Source: an uncultured Massilia sp.
Lineage (GTDB): Bacteria > Pseudomonadota > Gammaproteobacteria > Burkholderiales > Burkholderiaceae
DNA length: 39,839 nucleotides
Reading direction: 5' to 3'
Assembly (NCBI GenBank): GCA_946886065.1
Contig: CAMPHU010000014.1
Location: 1-39,839, forward strand
Every line of letters starts with the position of its first letter. Within the stretch, counting starts at the first letter, position 1. The notes beneath the pieces were generated by a model that saw only the letters and a program-made list of their open reading frames with translations, was not told the DNA's origin and did not search any database. A program made the translations under genes and the position numbers. Below, piece after piece: positions 1 to 8,339 of the stretch.

Positions 1-29
1 ACTACAGCATCCATTCATCGGGAAACGCA

Positions 30-989
30 ATGAAATCGGTTCAACAAGAAGTCGACGAGCGCAGCAATCTCACGGGGACCAACAAGTTCGAGCTGCTGCT
101 GTTCCGCCTCGGCGGCGACGACAACGGCGACCACAGCGAGCTGTTCGGCATCAACGTCTTCAAGATCCGCGAGATCGTCGCCATGCCTGCGATCACCTCG
201 GTGGCCGGTTCGCCCCCGCACGTGCTGGGCGTGGTCAACCTGCGCGGCCAGATCATCCAGGTGCTGGACCTGCCGGCGATCGCCGGCGTCAAGCCGAAGA
301 CCGGCCTGAACATCATGCTGGTGACCGAATTCGCCCGCACCACCCAGGCCTTCGCGGTGGAGAGCGTGGAAGAGATCGTGCGCCTGGACTGGAACCAGGT
401 GATGTCCGCCGAGCACAGCGCCGGCAGCGGCATGGTGACCAGCATCGCGCGCCTCGACCCGGTGGGCGGCGAGCCGGGCCGCCTGGCCCAGGTGCTGGAC
501 GTCGAGACCATCCTGCGCAAGCTGAACCCGGAGCAGGAAGCGGAAAACATCCAGCAGGCGGTCGGCGACAAGATCCGGATCAAGCCGGGCAGCGTGATCC
601 TGGTGGCGGACGACTCGGTGGTCGCGCGCGCCCTGATCGAGCAGGGCCTGGACGCGATGGGCCTGCCGTTCGTGATGACCAAGAGCGGCAAGGAAGCCTG
701 GGATCAGCTGAACGCCATCGCCGGCGTGGCCGAGGCCGAGGGGCGCAGCGTCTACGACCGTGTCGCCATGGTGCTGACCGACCTCGAGATGCCGGAGATG
801 GACGGCTTCACCCTGTGCCGCAACATCAAGTCGACCAACCGCTTCGGCAACATGCCGGTGGTGATCCACTCTTCGCTGTCGGGCACCACCAACGAGGAAC
901 ACGTGAAGAACGTGCGCGCCGACGCCTACGTCGCCAAGTTCTCGGCCGAAGACCTGTCGCGCACCCTGCGCAAGGTGCTGCACGGCTGA
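30..989 (+). CDS. cheV: Chemotaxis coupling protein CheV (CheW domain plus receiver)
   Basis: CheV couples chemoreceptors to the CheA kinase and can be tuned by phosphorylation of its own receiver domain; it is cytoplasmic and works at receptor arrays. The 319-residue product has a CheW-like domain at about residues 15-165 and a receiver domain at about 188-318. The receiver keeps the acidic pair D194/D195, the phospho-acceptor D251 in TDLEMP, a serine at the switch position in HSS (281/282) and K303. This is the usual CheV length and domain order. No other chemotaxis gene lies in the window, so it appears to be a stand-alone cheV, although only 29 bases are visible upstream. The start is the first ATG of the frame; the Shine-Dalgarno sequence is weak. 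Identification by domain order is firm. Confidence 0.95.
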   Translation: MKSVQQEVDERSNLTGTNKFELLLFRLGGDDNGDHSELFGINVFKIREIVAMPAITSVAGSPPHVLGVVNLRGQIIQVLDLPAIAGVKPKTGLNIMLVTEFARTTQAFAVESVEEIVRLDWNQVMSAEHSAGSGMVTSIARLDPVGGEPGRLAQVLDVETILRKLNPEQEAENIQQAVGDKIRIKPGSVILVADDSVVARALIEQGLDAMGLPFVMTKSGKEAWDQLNAIAGVAEAEGRSVYDRVAMVLTDLEMPEMDGFTLCRNIKSTNRFGNMPVVIHSSLSGTTNEEHVKNVRADAYVAKFSAEDLSRTLRKVLHG

Positions 990-1046
990 TCCACGCGGCG
1001 CGGGCCGCGGTGCTATGATGCCGCCACCCGCCGTCCCAGCGCGGGT

Positions 1047-2015
1047 TTGCCGGAGCCCCAGTTGAAGGAAACCCATCCACCGGCGCCCGCCAGGCGCGAG
1101 GGCGGCGCGCTGCCCGACCTGTCCCAGCTCGAGATCCTCGCCTGCCTGCTGCGCGAGCGCAGCCTGACCCGCACCGCCGAGCTGCTCGGCATGACCCAGC
1201 CGACCATCAGCCGCGTGCTGGCCCGCCTGCGGCTGCACTTCGCCGACCCCTTGTTCGTGCGCTCGGGCCAGAGCATGCAGCCGACGGCGCGCGCGCTCGA
1301 GCTGGCCGAGCCGGTGGCGGCGCTGCTGGCCGCCGCGCGCCGCCTGCAGGAGGGCGCCGCGGCCTTCGACCCGCTGACCGCGCGCCGCTCCTTCGGCCTG
1401 TACATGGTGGACGGCGCCATCGTGCACGTGCTGCCGCGCCTGCTGGAAGCGCTGCGCCACCAGGCGCCCGGCATCCTGTTGCGCACCCTCCACGGCGACC
1501 CCTTGGCGCTCGACGCCCGCATCGAGCGCGGCGAGATCGACCTGCTGGTCGGGCGCTTTCCCCACCTGGTCAGCAATATGCGCCAGCGCCTGCTGTGGGG
1601 CGACGACCATGCCGTCGTAATGCGGCCGGACCATCCCTGCGCGGAAGGCCTGGACCGCGCGAGCTACCTGGCCCAGCGCCATGTCCTGATCAGCATCTTC
1701 CAGACCAGCCACCACGACGTCGAGGTCACCCGCACCCTGGAGTCGCTGCTGCCGCCCGAGAACGTGCTGTGCCACGTGCCGGGCTTCACCGCCGCCGCCC
1801 ACCTGGTGCTGCACACCGATGCATTGGCGACCATTCCGCGCCGCCTGGCCAAGGACCTGGCGCACGACCTCGGCCTGGCGCTGGCCGAGGTGCCGATCGC
1901 GGTCGCGCCGCTGCAGCTCGCCATGTACTGGCATGAGCTCCAGCACCGCGACCCGGGCAACCGCTGGCTGCGCGATTTCGTGCGCACTACGCTGCTGGGG
2001 CCCGACGCTCCCTAG
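1047..2015 (+). CDS. LysR-family transcriptional regulator
   Basis: This is a LysR-type regulator: an N-terminal winged helix-turn-helix at about residues 27-85, containing the segment GMTQPTISRVLARL, followed by a periplasmic-binding-like effector domain. At 322 residues it is of normal family length. The start is uncertain because the frame opens with TTG at 1047 and there is no ATG before the helix-turn-helix; another TTG lies at 1062. It follows cheV by 57 bases and precedes the three-gene efflux system by about 115 bases on the same strand, so a role in controlling that efflux system is the obvious inference. The inducer cannot be read from the sequence. Confidence 0.88.
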   Translation: MPEPQLKETHPPAPARREGGALPDLSQLEILACLLRERSLTRTAELLGMTQPTISRVLARLRLHFADPLFVRSGQSMQPTARALELAEPVAALLAAARRLQEGAAAFDPLTARRSFGLYMVDGAIVHVLPRLLEALRHQAPGILLRTLHGDPLALDARIERGEIDLLVGRFPHLVSNMRQRLLWGDDHAVVMRPDHPCAEGLDRASYLAQRHVLISIFQTSHHDVEVTRTLESLLPPENVLCHVPGFTAAAHLVLHTDALATIPRRLAKDLAHDLGLALAEVPIAVAPLQLAMYWHELQHRDPGNRWLRDFVRTTLLGPDAP

Positions 2016-2130
2016 TGCCTGGGGCCACCGGTCATGCAGTTCGCGCATGACCTGCATGCGGCTGGCGGCATGGCCTTCGTGACCTTGGGCAACTATGCTT
2101 CGGGGACCGAACGGTTTCACGGAGGCCAGC

Positions 2131-3561
2131 ATGCCCGCTCATCTTTCCACATCCTTGGCGGCGCGCGCTGCCGCCGCAGTCCTGCCACTCCTGCTGGCGG
2201 GCTGCATGTCCTTCGGGCCGCAGGGCGAGCGCGCCCGGCTGCGCGACGCGGCCGCCGCGCCGTCCGGACGCGCCATTGCGGTGCTGGCGGCCCCCGAGGC
2301 GGCATGGCCGGCGCAGGACTGGTGGCGCGGCTATGGCGACGCCCAGCTCGACGCCCTGGTGGAGCAGGCACGCCGCGACAGCCCGACCGTGGCCGCCGCC
2401 CTGGCGCGGGTGCGCCAGGCGGCCGCATTGGAGGGCATGGCGGCCGCCGCGCTCGCGCCGCAGGCGGGCGCGGCGGCGCGCAGCAGCCGCCAGCACTACA
2501 GCGAAAACAGCAGCGCCCCCAAGCCCCTGGCCGGCAGCTGGCAGTGGGTCAACGACGCCAGCGTCGGGCTGTCCTACGAACTCGATTTCTGGGGCAAGAA
2601 CAAGGCGGCCGCCGGCGCCGCGGCGGGCCGGGTCAAGGCCCAGCGCGCAGAGGCCGAAGCGGCGGCCCTGGCGGTCTCGGTGGCGCTGGTGCAGGCTTAT
2701 TTCAGGCTCGACCTGCTGCACCGCCAGCACGACCTGGCCGAGGCCGAGCTGCGCCAGCGCGAGCAGATCCTGGCCTTGACCAGCCGGCGGGTCGCGGCCC
2801 AGCTGGACAGCCGCGTCGAGCTGAAGCAGGCTGAGATCGGCGTGCCGTTGGCCCGCGGGCAGCTCGCCGCGCTCGACGAATCGATCCAGCTCACGCGCGG
2901 CCAGATCGCGGCGCTGGCGGGGCAGGGACAGGATGCCGCACTCGGCCTGCGCCGGCCGCAGCTGCGCAGCGCGGGCCGCGCCGGCGTGCCGGCCGAGCTG
3001 CCGGCAGCCCTGCTCGGACGCCGCCCGGACCTGGTGGCGCTGCGCTGGCGGGTCGAAGCGGCAGGCGGGGACATCGACGTCGCCAAGGCCCAGTTCTACC
3101 CAAGCGTCAACCTGAGCGCCATGATTGGCCTGCAAAGCCTGGGCTTCGAGCGCCTGCTGCAGGGCGCCAGCATGGCCGCCGGCGCCGGGCCGCTGCTCAC
3201 CCTGCCGCTGCTGGACGGCGGCCGCCTGCGCAGCCAGCTGGCCGCGCGCAATGCCGAGTACGACCTGGCCGTCGAGCAGTACAACGGCGCGGTGGTCGAG
3301 GCGATGCGCGACGTGCTCGCCCAGCTGGGCTCCCTGCAGGCCCTGGACGGCCGCCTGCGCGAGCAGGACCTGGCCCTGGAGGCGGCCGAGCAGGCCTATG
3401 GGCTGGCGCTGCAGCGCTACCGCGCCGGGCTCGGGACCCACCTGCAGGTACTGGTCGCCGACACCCAGGTCGTGGCCCAGCGCCGCCAGCGCGCCGACCT
3501 GGCGGCGCGCGCCAACGAACTCGATCTCAACCTGGTCCGCGCCCTGGGCGGCGGCCATTAA
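2131..3561 (+). CDS. Outer-membrane efflux lipoprotein, NodT/OprM type
   Basis: This is the outer-membrane channel component of a tripartite efflux pump. The product of 476 residues begins with a lipoprotein signal ending in the lipobox LLAGC, with the lipidated cysteine at residue 25. It then shows the two repeated alanine- and glutamine-rich helical regions of the TolC/OprM fold, including the typical motif ELDFWGKNK near residue 150 and LLGRRPDL near residue 295. The ATG at 2131 was chosen over an in-frame ATG at 2095 because GGAGG lies just upstream and the signal peptide starts there. It is followed after 15 bases by an EmrA-like adaptor and then an MFS pump, so the three probably form one operon. 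The substrate is unknown; lipophilic or aromatic compounds are typical for the type. Confidence 0.93.
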   Translation: MPAHLSTSLAARAAAAVLPLLLAGCMSFGPQGERARLRDAAAAPSGRAIAVLAAPEAAWPAQDWWRGYGDAQLDALVEQARRDSPTVAAALARVRQAAALEGMAAAALAPQAGAAARSSRQHYSENSSAPKPLAGSWQWVNDASVGLSYELDFWGKNKAAAGAAAGRVKAQRAEAEAAALAVSVALVQAYFRLDLLHRQHDLAEAELRQREQILALTSRRVAAQLDSRVELKQAEIGVPLARGQLAALDESIQLTRGQIAALAGQGQDAALGLRRPQLRSAGRAGVPAELPAALLGRRPDLVALRWRVEAAGGDIDVAKAQFYPSVNLSAMIGLQSLGFERLLQGASMAAGAGPLLTLPLLDGGRLRSQLAARNAEYDLAVEQYNGAVVEAMRDVLAQLGSLQALDGRLREQDLALEAAEQAYGLALQRYRAGLGTHLQVLVADTQVVAQRRQRADLAARANELDLNLVRALGGGH

Positions 3562-3576
3562 GCCTGGAAAGCCATC

Positions 3577-4743
3577 ATGGAAGACAAGAACACGCAGCAA
3601 CAGGGCCGCACCCGGCTGGCCATCGGCCTGGTGGCCGCGATCGCGGCGGCGGCGGCCGGCATCGCCTGGTCCGCACCCGGCATCGTCCACTTCGGCTGGA
3701 ACATGGAAGCCACCGAGGATGCCTATGTCGAGGGCAACCTGGTGCAGGTGACGCCCCAGGTGGCCGGGACCGTGACCCGGATCGGCGCGGACAACACCGA
3801 CTTCGTGCGCGCCGGCGAAGCGCTGGTCCAGCTCAACGAGCTCGATGCGCGCCTGGCCCTGGACCGCGCCGAAGCCGGGCTGGCGAAGGCCGCGCGCCAG
3901 GTGCGGGCCCAGTTCGCGGGCGCCGGCCAGATGCGCGCCGCCACCAGCCAGCGCGAAGCCGACCTGGCCCGCGCCGAGAGCGACCTGGCGCGGCGCCGCA
4001 GCCTGGCCGGCAGCGGCGCCATCTCGGGCGAGGAGCTGCGCCATGCCGAGGACGCCGTGGCGGCGGCGCGCGCCGCGCTGGCCGCCGCACGCCAGCAGGC
4101 CGGCGCCGCCCATGCCCTGGTGGACGGCACCACGCTCGATGACCATCCGGAGGTCGCGGCCGCGGCCGCCCAGGTCCGCGATGCCGCCGTGGCCCTGTCG
4201 CGCACCGCGCTGGCCGCACCGGTCGGCGGCATCGTCGCGCGCCGCAACGTCCAGCTGGGCCAGCGCGTGGCGCCCGGCGCGCCGCTGATGGCGATCGTGC
4301 CGCTGGACCAGATGTGGGTCACGGCCAACCTCAAGGAAACCCAGTTGCGCGACGTGCGCATCGGCCAGCCGGTCAAGGTGACGTCCGACGTGTACGGCGA
4401 CGCCGTGGTCTTCCACGGCACGGTGGCGGGCCAGGAGGCCGGCACCGGCAGCGCGTTCGCCGCCGTCCCGGCCCAGAACGCGACCGGCAACTGGATCAAG
4501 GTGGTGCAGCGGGTGCCGGTGCGCGTGGCCCTCCACCCGGCCGAGCTGGCCGCCCACCCGTTGCGCCTGGGCTTGTCGATGAAGGTGGAGATCGACACCA
4601 GCCGCCGCGACGGCCCCGCGCTGATGCAGGCGGGCGCACCGCGCCAGCGCTACGAAACGGTGGTGTACGCCGCCGAGGACCAGGGCGCGGACGCCGCGGT
4701 CGAGCGCGCGCTGGGCCGCGCGAGCGGCGTGGCGCAGCGCTAG
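3577..4743 (+). CDS. EmrA-like membrane fusion protein (HlyD family)
   Basis: This is the periplasmic adaptor linking an inner-membrane MFS pump to the outer-membrane channel. The 388-residue product has one N-terminal transmembrane segment at about 13-32, then a segment closely resembling EmrA (TEDAYVEGNLVQVTPQVAG), a biotinyl/lipoyl-like half-domain, an alanine-rich helical hairpin at about 90-190, the second lipoyl half (APVGGIVARR) and a beta-barrel region. It sits 15 bases after the outer-membrane component and 9 bases before the MFS gene, which fits translation from one transcript. The order outer-membrane factor, adaptor, MFS matches other EmrAB-type operons. Pump specificity cannot be inferred. 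Confidence 0.93.
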   Translation: MEDKNTQQQGRTRLAIGLVAAIAAAAAGIAWSAPGIVHFGWNMEATEDAYVEGNLVQVTPQVAGTVTRIGADNTDFVRAGEALVQLNELDARLALDRAEAGLAKAARQVRAQFAGAGQMRAATSQREADLARAESDLARRRSLAGSGAISGEELRHAEDAVAAARAALAAARQQAGAAHALVDGTTLDDHPEVAAAAAQVRDAAVALSRTALAAPVGGIVARRNVQLGQRVAPGAPLMAIVPLDQMWVTANLKETQLRDVRIGQPVKVTSDVYGDAVVFHGTVAGQEAGTGSAFAAVPAQNATGNWIKVVQRVPVRVALHPAELAAHPLRLGLSMKVEIDTSRRDGPALMQAGAPRQRYETVVYAAEDQGADAAVERALGRASGVAQR

Positions 4744-4752
4744 GAGCCTGCC

Positions 4753-6189
4753 ATGCACTTCCCGGCCATTCCGCGTCCGGCCCTGCTGGCCACGATCTTC
4801 GCCCTGAACTTCATCGAGTTCCTGCAGACCGGCATGCTGGTGTTCGCCGCCGCGCCCAGCATGGGCCACATCGGCGCGTCGCCCGAGGAATACGCGGCCG
4901 TCGGCGCCCTGTACGCCAGCGTGGCGGTGCTGTCGATTGCGCAGGTGACGGTGCTGGTCCAGCGCCTGGGCTGGCGCAACTACCTGCTGGCCTCCCTATT
5001 GTGCTTCCTGCTCGGAGCCTGGCTGTGCGCGGGCGCGGAGCGGGTGCCGGCGTTCGCCCTGGGCCGGGTCTTGATGGCCGCCGGCGGCGCCGCCTTCATG
5101 ACGGTCGCGCGCATGCTGGTCAACCTGGTCCCGCCTACGCCCCAGCGCATGCAGGGCATCGCCGCTTTCGGCAGCGCGCTGGCGCTCGGCATTGCCCTCG
5201 GACCCTGGGCAGCGGCCGAACTGGTGGGGCGCGAAGCCTGGGGCGGCATGTTCCTGGCCCTGGCGCTGGTGGCGCTCGGCGCCGCCGTGCTCGCGGCACG
5301 CTGGCTGCCGGCGGGCGCCGACACCCTGGACGGCAGCCCGACGCGCATGCATGCCGCCGATGCGTCCCTGCTCGCCGGTGGCGCCGGCCTGGCCCTGTAC
5401 GGCGCCCAGCGCCTGGCCTATGACTGGCACGGCGAACGCGCCCACGCGCTGTCCGTGCTGGCCCTTGGGGTGGCCATGCTGCTGGCCTTCGGCCTGCTGC
5501 ATGCGCGCCGCCGCGATCCTTTCCTGCACCTGGAAGTGCTGGCCAGCCGGCGCTACCGCGCGGGCCTGGCGATCTTCAGCCTGTGCTACCTGGTGCTGGG
5601 CGCGGTCAGCACCGCGCTGCCGCAACTCGTCCAGCGCGCGCTCGGCATCGGCTTCGAGGCGGCCGGGCGGCTGCAGTCGGCCGGCATGGCATTCAGTTTC
5701 CTCGCTTTCTGGGCGGTGCTGGCGACGGTGCGCGTGCGGCCGCATGCGACCAAGTTCTACGTGGCGGCCTTCCTGATGCTGGCGCTGCTGGGCTGGCACT
5801 TTTCCCATCTCGATCCGCGCGCCCATGCCTGGGACGGCGTGACCTGGTGGATCGGCCTGTTCGGCGGCTTCCTGGTGGTGGCCATGGCGTCGACCGCGGT
5901 GCACGGCTTCAAGGACTTCCAGGCGGATAACGTGGTGTTTTCGCATGCCCAGCAGCTGAAGAATATGCTGAGCCAGCCGGCGCTGGCGCTGGGCGTGGGC
6001 GCGACCAATGCCCTGCTGCAGGAGCGCGGCGCGCTGCATGGCGCCCGGCTGGCGGAAGCCAGCCTGGACCCTGCGGCGCCGCTGGCCCAGCAGGCCGCGC
6101 TATTGGCCGGCATGGACGTGTTCTGGGTGCTGATGTGGGTGGGACTTGGCGGCGCGGCGCTGCTGCTGCGGCAGCGCGCGTTCGACTAG
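4753..6189 (+). CDS. MFS drug-efflux type transporter (EmrB/DHA2-like)
   Basis: This is an inner-membrane proton-driven exporter of the major facilitator superfamily and the likely motor of the efflux pump encoded with the two preceding genes. The 478-residue product is strongly hydrophobic with about 14 predicted membrane segments, as in DHA2 pumps. It starts with LATIFALNFIEFLQTGMLVF and carries an acidic/aromatic first helix like EmrB relatives. It is somewhat diverged: the classical motif A (GxLxDRxGRK) is replaced by a QRLGWRN segment near residue 75. The gene ends 43 bases before the convergent tctA, with a strong GC hairpin between them. The assignment as the pump partner rests on gene order and length. 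Confidence 0.88.
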   Translation: MHFPAIPRPALLATIFALNFIEFLQTGMLVFAAAPSMGHIGASPEEYAAVGALYASVAVLSIAQVTVLVQRLGWRNYLLASLLCFLLGAWLCAGAERVPAFALGRVLMAAGGAAFMTVARMLVNLVPPTPQRMQGIAAFGSALALGIALGPWAAAELVGREAWGGMFLALALVALGAAVLAARWLPAGADTLDGSPTRMHAADASLLAGGAGLALYGAQRLAYDWHGERAHALSVLALGVAMLLAFGLLHARRRDPFLHLEVLASRRYRAGLAIFSLCYLVLGAVSTALPQLVQRALGIGFEAAGRLQSAGMAFSFLAFWAVLATVRVRPHATKFYVAAFLMLALLGWHFSHLDPRAHAWDGVTWWIGLFGGFLVVAMASTAVHGFKDFQADNVVFSHAQQLKNMLSQPALALGVGATNALLQERGALHGARLAEASLDPAAPLAQQAALLAGMDVFWVLMWVGLGGAALLLRQRAFD

Positions 6190-6199
6190 GCGGGAAAGA

Positions 6200-6221
6200 G
6201 CCCGCGCCGGGAGGCGCGGGC
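6200..6221. terminator. GC-rich hairpin between convergent genes
   Basis: A perfect 9-bp stem, GCCCGCGCC paired with GGCGCGGGC around a GGGA loop, lies between the stop codons of the efflux MFS gene and tctA. On the minus strand the stem is followed by CTCTTTCC, a poor U-tract; on the plus strand there is none. It probably serves as a terminator, mainly for the tct operon, but a classical rho-independent signal is incomplete. Confidence 0.55.
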
Positions 6222-6231
6222 CGAAGGGGTC

Positions 6232-7737
6232 TTACTCTTCCTCGTGGAAGGCTTCCTCGCGCTTCTTGCGCAGCGAGGGCAGCAGCACCACGGACATCGC
6301 GATCGCGGCCAGGATCAGCATGGTGGCGCTGATCGGACGCTCCAGGAACACCATCGGGTCGCCGCGCGAGAGCAGCAGGGCGCGGCGCAGGTATTCCTCC
6401 ATCATCGGGCCGATGATGAAACCCAGCAGCATCGGCGCCGGCTCGGCGCCCAGCTTGGAGCAGAAATAGCCGAGCAGGCCGAATACCGCCATCAGGCCGA
6501 CGTCGAATTCGCTGTTGTTCAGGCTGAACACGCCGATGGCGCAGAACATCAGGATCGCCGGGTACAGGTAGTGGTAGGGCACCATGATCATGCGCACCCA
6601 CAGGCCGATCATCGGCAGGTTCAGCACCACCAGGAACAGGTTGCCGAACCACATCGAGACGATCAGGCCCCAGAACAGGGCCGGCTGCTCGGTCATCACG
6701 GCCGGGCCCGGCTGTATGCCCTGGATGATCATCGCGCCGATCATCAGCGCCATCACCGGGTTCGACGGGATGCCCAGGGTCAGCATCGGGATGAAGGAAG
6801 TCTGGGCGCCGGCGTTGTTGGCGGCTTCCGGCGCGGCCACGCCTTCGATCGCGCCCTTGCCGAAGTTGCGTGCGTTGGGCGACAGCTTCTTCTCGATCGA
6901 GTAGGAGGCGAACGAGGCCAGCATGGCGCCGCCGCCCGGCAGGATGCCGAGCAGGGAACCGAGGCCGGTGGCGCGCAGCACCGGAGCGATGATGCGCTTG
7001 AAGTCCTCCTTGTCCAGCATCAGGCCCTTGACCTTCTTCATCACCAGGTTGCGGGTCTCGTCGTGCTCGAGGTTGCGCACGATTTCGCCGATGCCGAACA
7101 TGCCCATCGCGACGATCACGAAGTTGATGCCGTCGGCCAGCTGCGGCAGGTCGAAGGTATAGCGTGCGGCGCCCGAGTTGACGTCCGTGCCGACCATGCC
7201 CAGCACCAGGCCGAGCAGGACCATGCCGATCGCGTTCAGCAGCGAGCCGCTGGCCAGGACCACCGAGGCCACCAGGCCGAGCGCCATCAGCGAGAAGTAT
7301 TCGGCCGGGCCGAACTTGAGCGCCAGGTCGGCCAGCGGCGGCGCCGCCAGGGCCAGCAGGATGGTGGCCACGGTGCCGGCGAAGAAGGAGGCGATGGCCG
7401 CAGTGGCCAGGGCCTTGCCGGCGTTGCCGTTGCGCGCCATCTGGTAGCCGTCGATCGCGGTCACCACCGAGGACGACTCGCCCGGCAGGTTGACCAGGAT
7501 CGCGGTGGTCGAGCCCCCGTACTGGGCGCCGTAGTAGATACCGGACAGCATGATCAGCGCCGAGATCGGCGGCAGGCCGAAGGTGGCCGGCAGCAGCATG
7601 GCGATGGTTGCCGTCGGGCCGAGGCCGGGCAGCACGCCGACGGCGGTGCCGACGAACACGCCGATCAGGCAGTACATCAGGTTGGTGAGGGTGAAGGCCG
7701 TCTCGAGGCCCAGACCGAGATTGCTGAGAATTTCCAT
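6232..7737 (-). CDS. tctA: Tripartite tricarboxylate transporter large membrane subunit TctA
   Basis: TctA is the large membrane subunit of a TTT-family secondary transporter that takes up carboxylates delivered by a periplasmic binding protein. The 501-residue product has many hydrophobic segments and the family signatures GVLPGLGPTATIAMLLP near residue 36, YYGAQYGGSTTAIL near 68 and ESSSVVTAIDGYQMARNG near 86. Length is typical. It lies 16 bases downstream of tctB, and tctC lies further upstream on the same strand, so all three components are present in the order C-B-A. The C-terminus ends in a charged tail rich in lysine and glutamate. The family does not predict the substrate; TTT systems carry citrate, tartrate, phthalates and other acids. 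Confidence 0.96.
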   Translation of the reverse strand: MEILSNLGLGLETAFTLTNLMYCLIGVFVGTAVGVLPGLGPTATIAMLLPATFGLPPISALIMLSGIYYGAQYGGSTTAILVNLPGESSSVVTAIDGYQMARNGNAGKALATAAIASFFAGTVATILLALAAPPLADLALKFGPAEYFSLMALGLVASVVLASGSLLNAIGMVLLGLVLGMVGTDVNSGAARYTFDLPQLADGINFVIVAMGMFGIGEIVRNLEHDETRNLVMKKVKGLMLDKEDFKRIIAPVLRATGLGSLLGILPGGGAMLASFASYSIEKKLSPNARNFGKGAIEGVAAPEAANNAGAQTSFIPMLTLGIPSNPVMALMIGAMIIQGIQPGPAVMTEQPALFWGLIVSMWFGNLFLVVLNLPMIGLWVRMIMVPYHYLYPAILMFCAIGVFSLNNSEFDVGLMAVFGLLGYFCSKLGAEPAPMLLGFIIGPMMEEYLRRALLLSRGDPMVFLERPISATMLILAAIAMSVVLLPSLRKKREEAFHEEE

Positions 7738-7753
7738 GTTCTTCTTCTTTTGC

Positions 7754-8215
7754 TTAAGCGCCGAACCAGGAGCCCAGGATGGGCATCGGCAGGCCGAGGA
7801 GTTTGACGAACAGGACGACGGCGAACAGCGCCAGGCCGATGGCCAGGGCGATAGTCTTGCCGAGATGGAATTTGGGGCTGGCGAAGGCGCTGACCATGAT
7901 CAGGACGATGGCCGCGGGGACCAGGCCGGCATTGCGCACCAGGTAGCCGAACAGCAGCACGGCGGCCAGGACCAGCACCAGTTCCTTGACGTGGATGCGG
8001 CCGATGGCTTCGCCCTGGCGGATGAAGGAGCGGATCACGCCGATGGCGCCGATCAGGGCCAGCAGACCGCCGAGCACGACCGGGAAGTAGGCCGGGCCCA
8101 TGCGGCCGGCGGTGCCCATGCCGTAGTCCTGGCCGATGAGCACGGCGCACAGGCCGAAGAAGATGAAGATGATGCCGATCCAGAAGTCCTTCGGATGGCG
8201 GATGAAGGCAGGCAC
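7754..8215 (-). CDS. tctB: Tripartite tricarboxylate transporter small membrane subunit TctB
   Basis: This is the small four-helix membrane subunit that partners TctA. The 153-residue product has four hydrophobic segments, at about 10-28, 42-62, 80-115 (probably two close helices) and 125-145, as expected for the TctB family (DUF1468). It lies between tctC (125 bases upstream, with an intervening hairpin) and tctA (16 bases downstream). The sequence is poorly conserved in this family, so the call rests on length, helix number and position in the operon. Confidence 0.92.
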   Translation of the reverse strand: MPAFIRHPKDFWIGIIFIFFGLCAVLIGQDYGMGTAGRMGPAYFPVVLGGLLALIGAIGVIRSFIRQGEAIGRIHVKELVLVLAAVLLFGYLVRNAGLVPAAIVLIMVSAFASPKFHLGKTIALAIGLALFAVVLFVKLLGLPMPILGSWFGA

Positions 8216-8261
8216 GTGGGGTCCCCTTTTTTGCTTATGAAAATGCTATTGTAACGGGCGA

Positions 8262-8292
8262 ATCCCGGGCCGGCGCAAGGCCGGTCCGGGAT
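8262..8292 (-). other. Long intercistronic hairpin between tctC and tctB
   Basis: The segment pairs ATCCCGGGCCGG with CCGGTCCGGGAT: 12 pairs including one G-U, around a 7-base loop. It lies in the 125-base gap after tctC. No U-tract follows it on the minus strand, so it looks less like a full terminator than a stabilising or attenuating RNA element that would leave the binding-protein message more abundant than tctBA. Function is inferred from position only. Confidence 0.5.
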
Positions 8293-8339
8293 GGTCCGCG
8301 CTCGGGTCGAGCGCTCGGCCGGTGAATCAGTCGGTGGAT

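Noticed and set aside
2032..4869. A 945-codon open frame on the minus strand across the efflux genes
   Set aside because: Same antisense artefact of GC-rich codon use; no domain, and the plus-strand genes have ribosome sites and family signatures.
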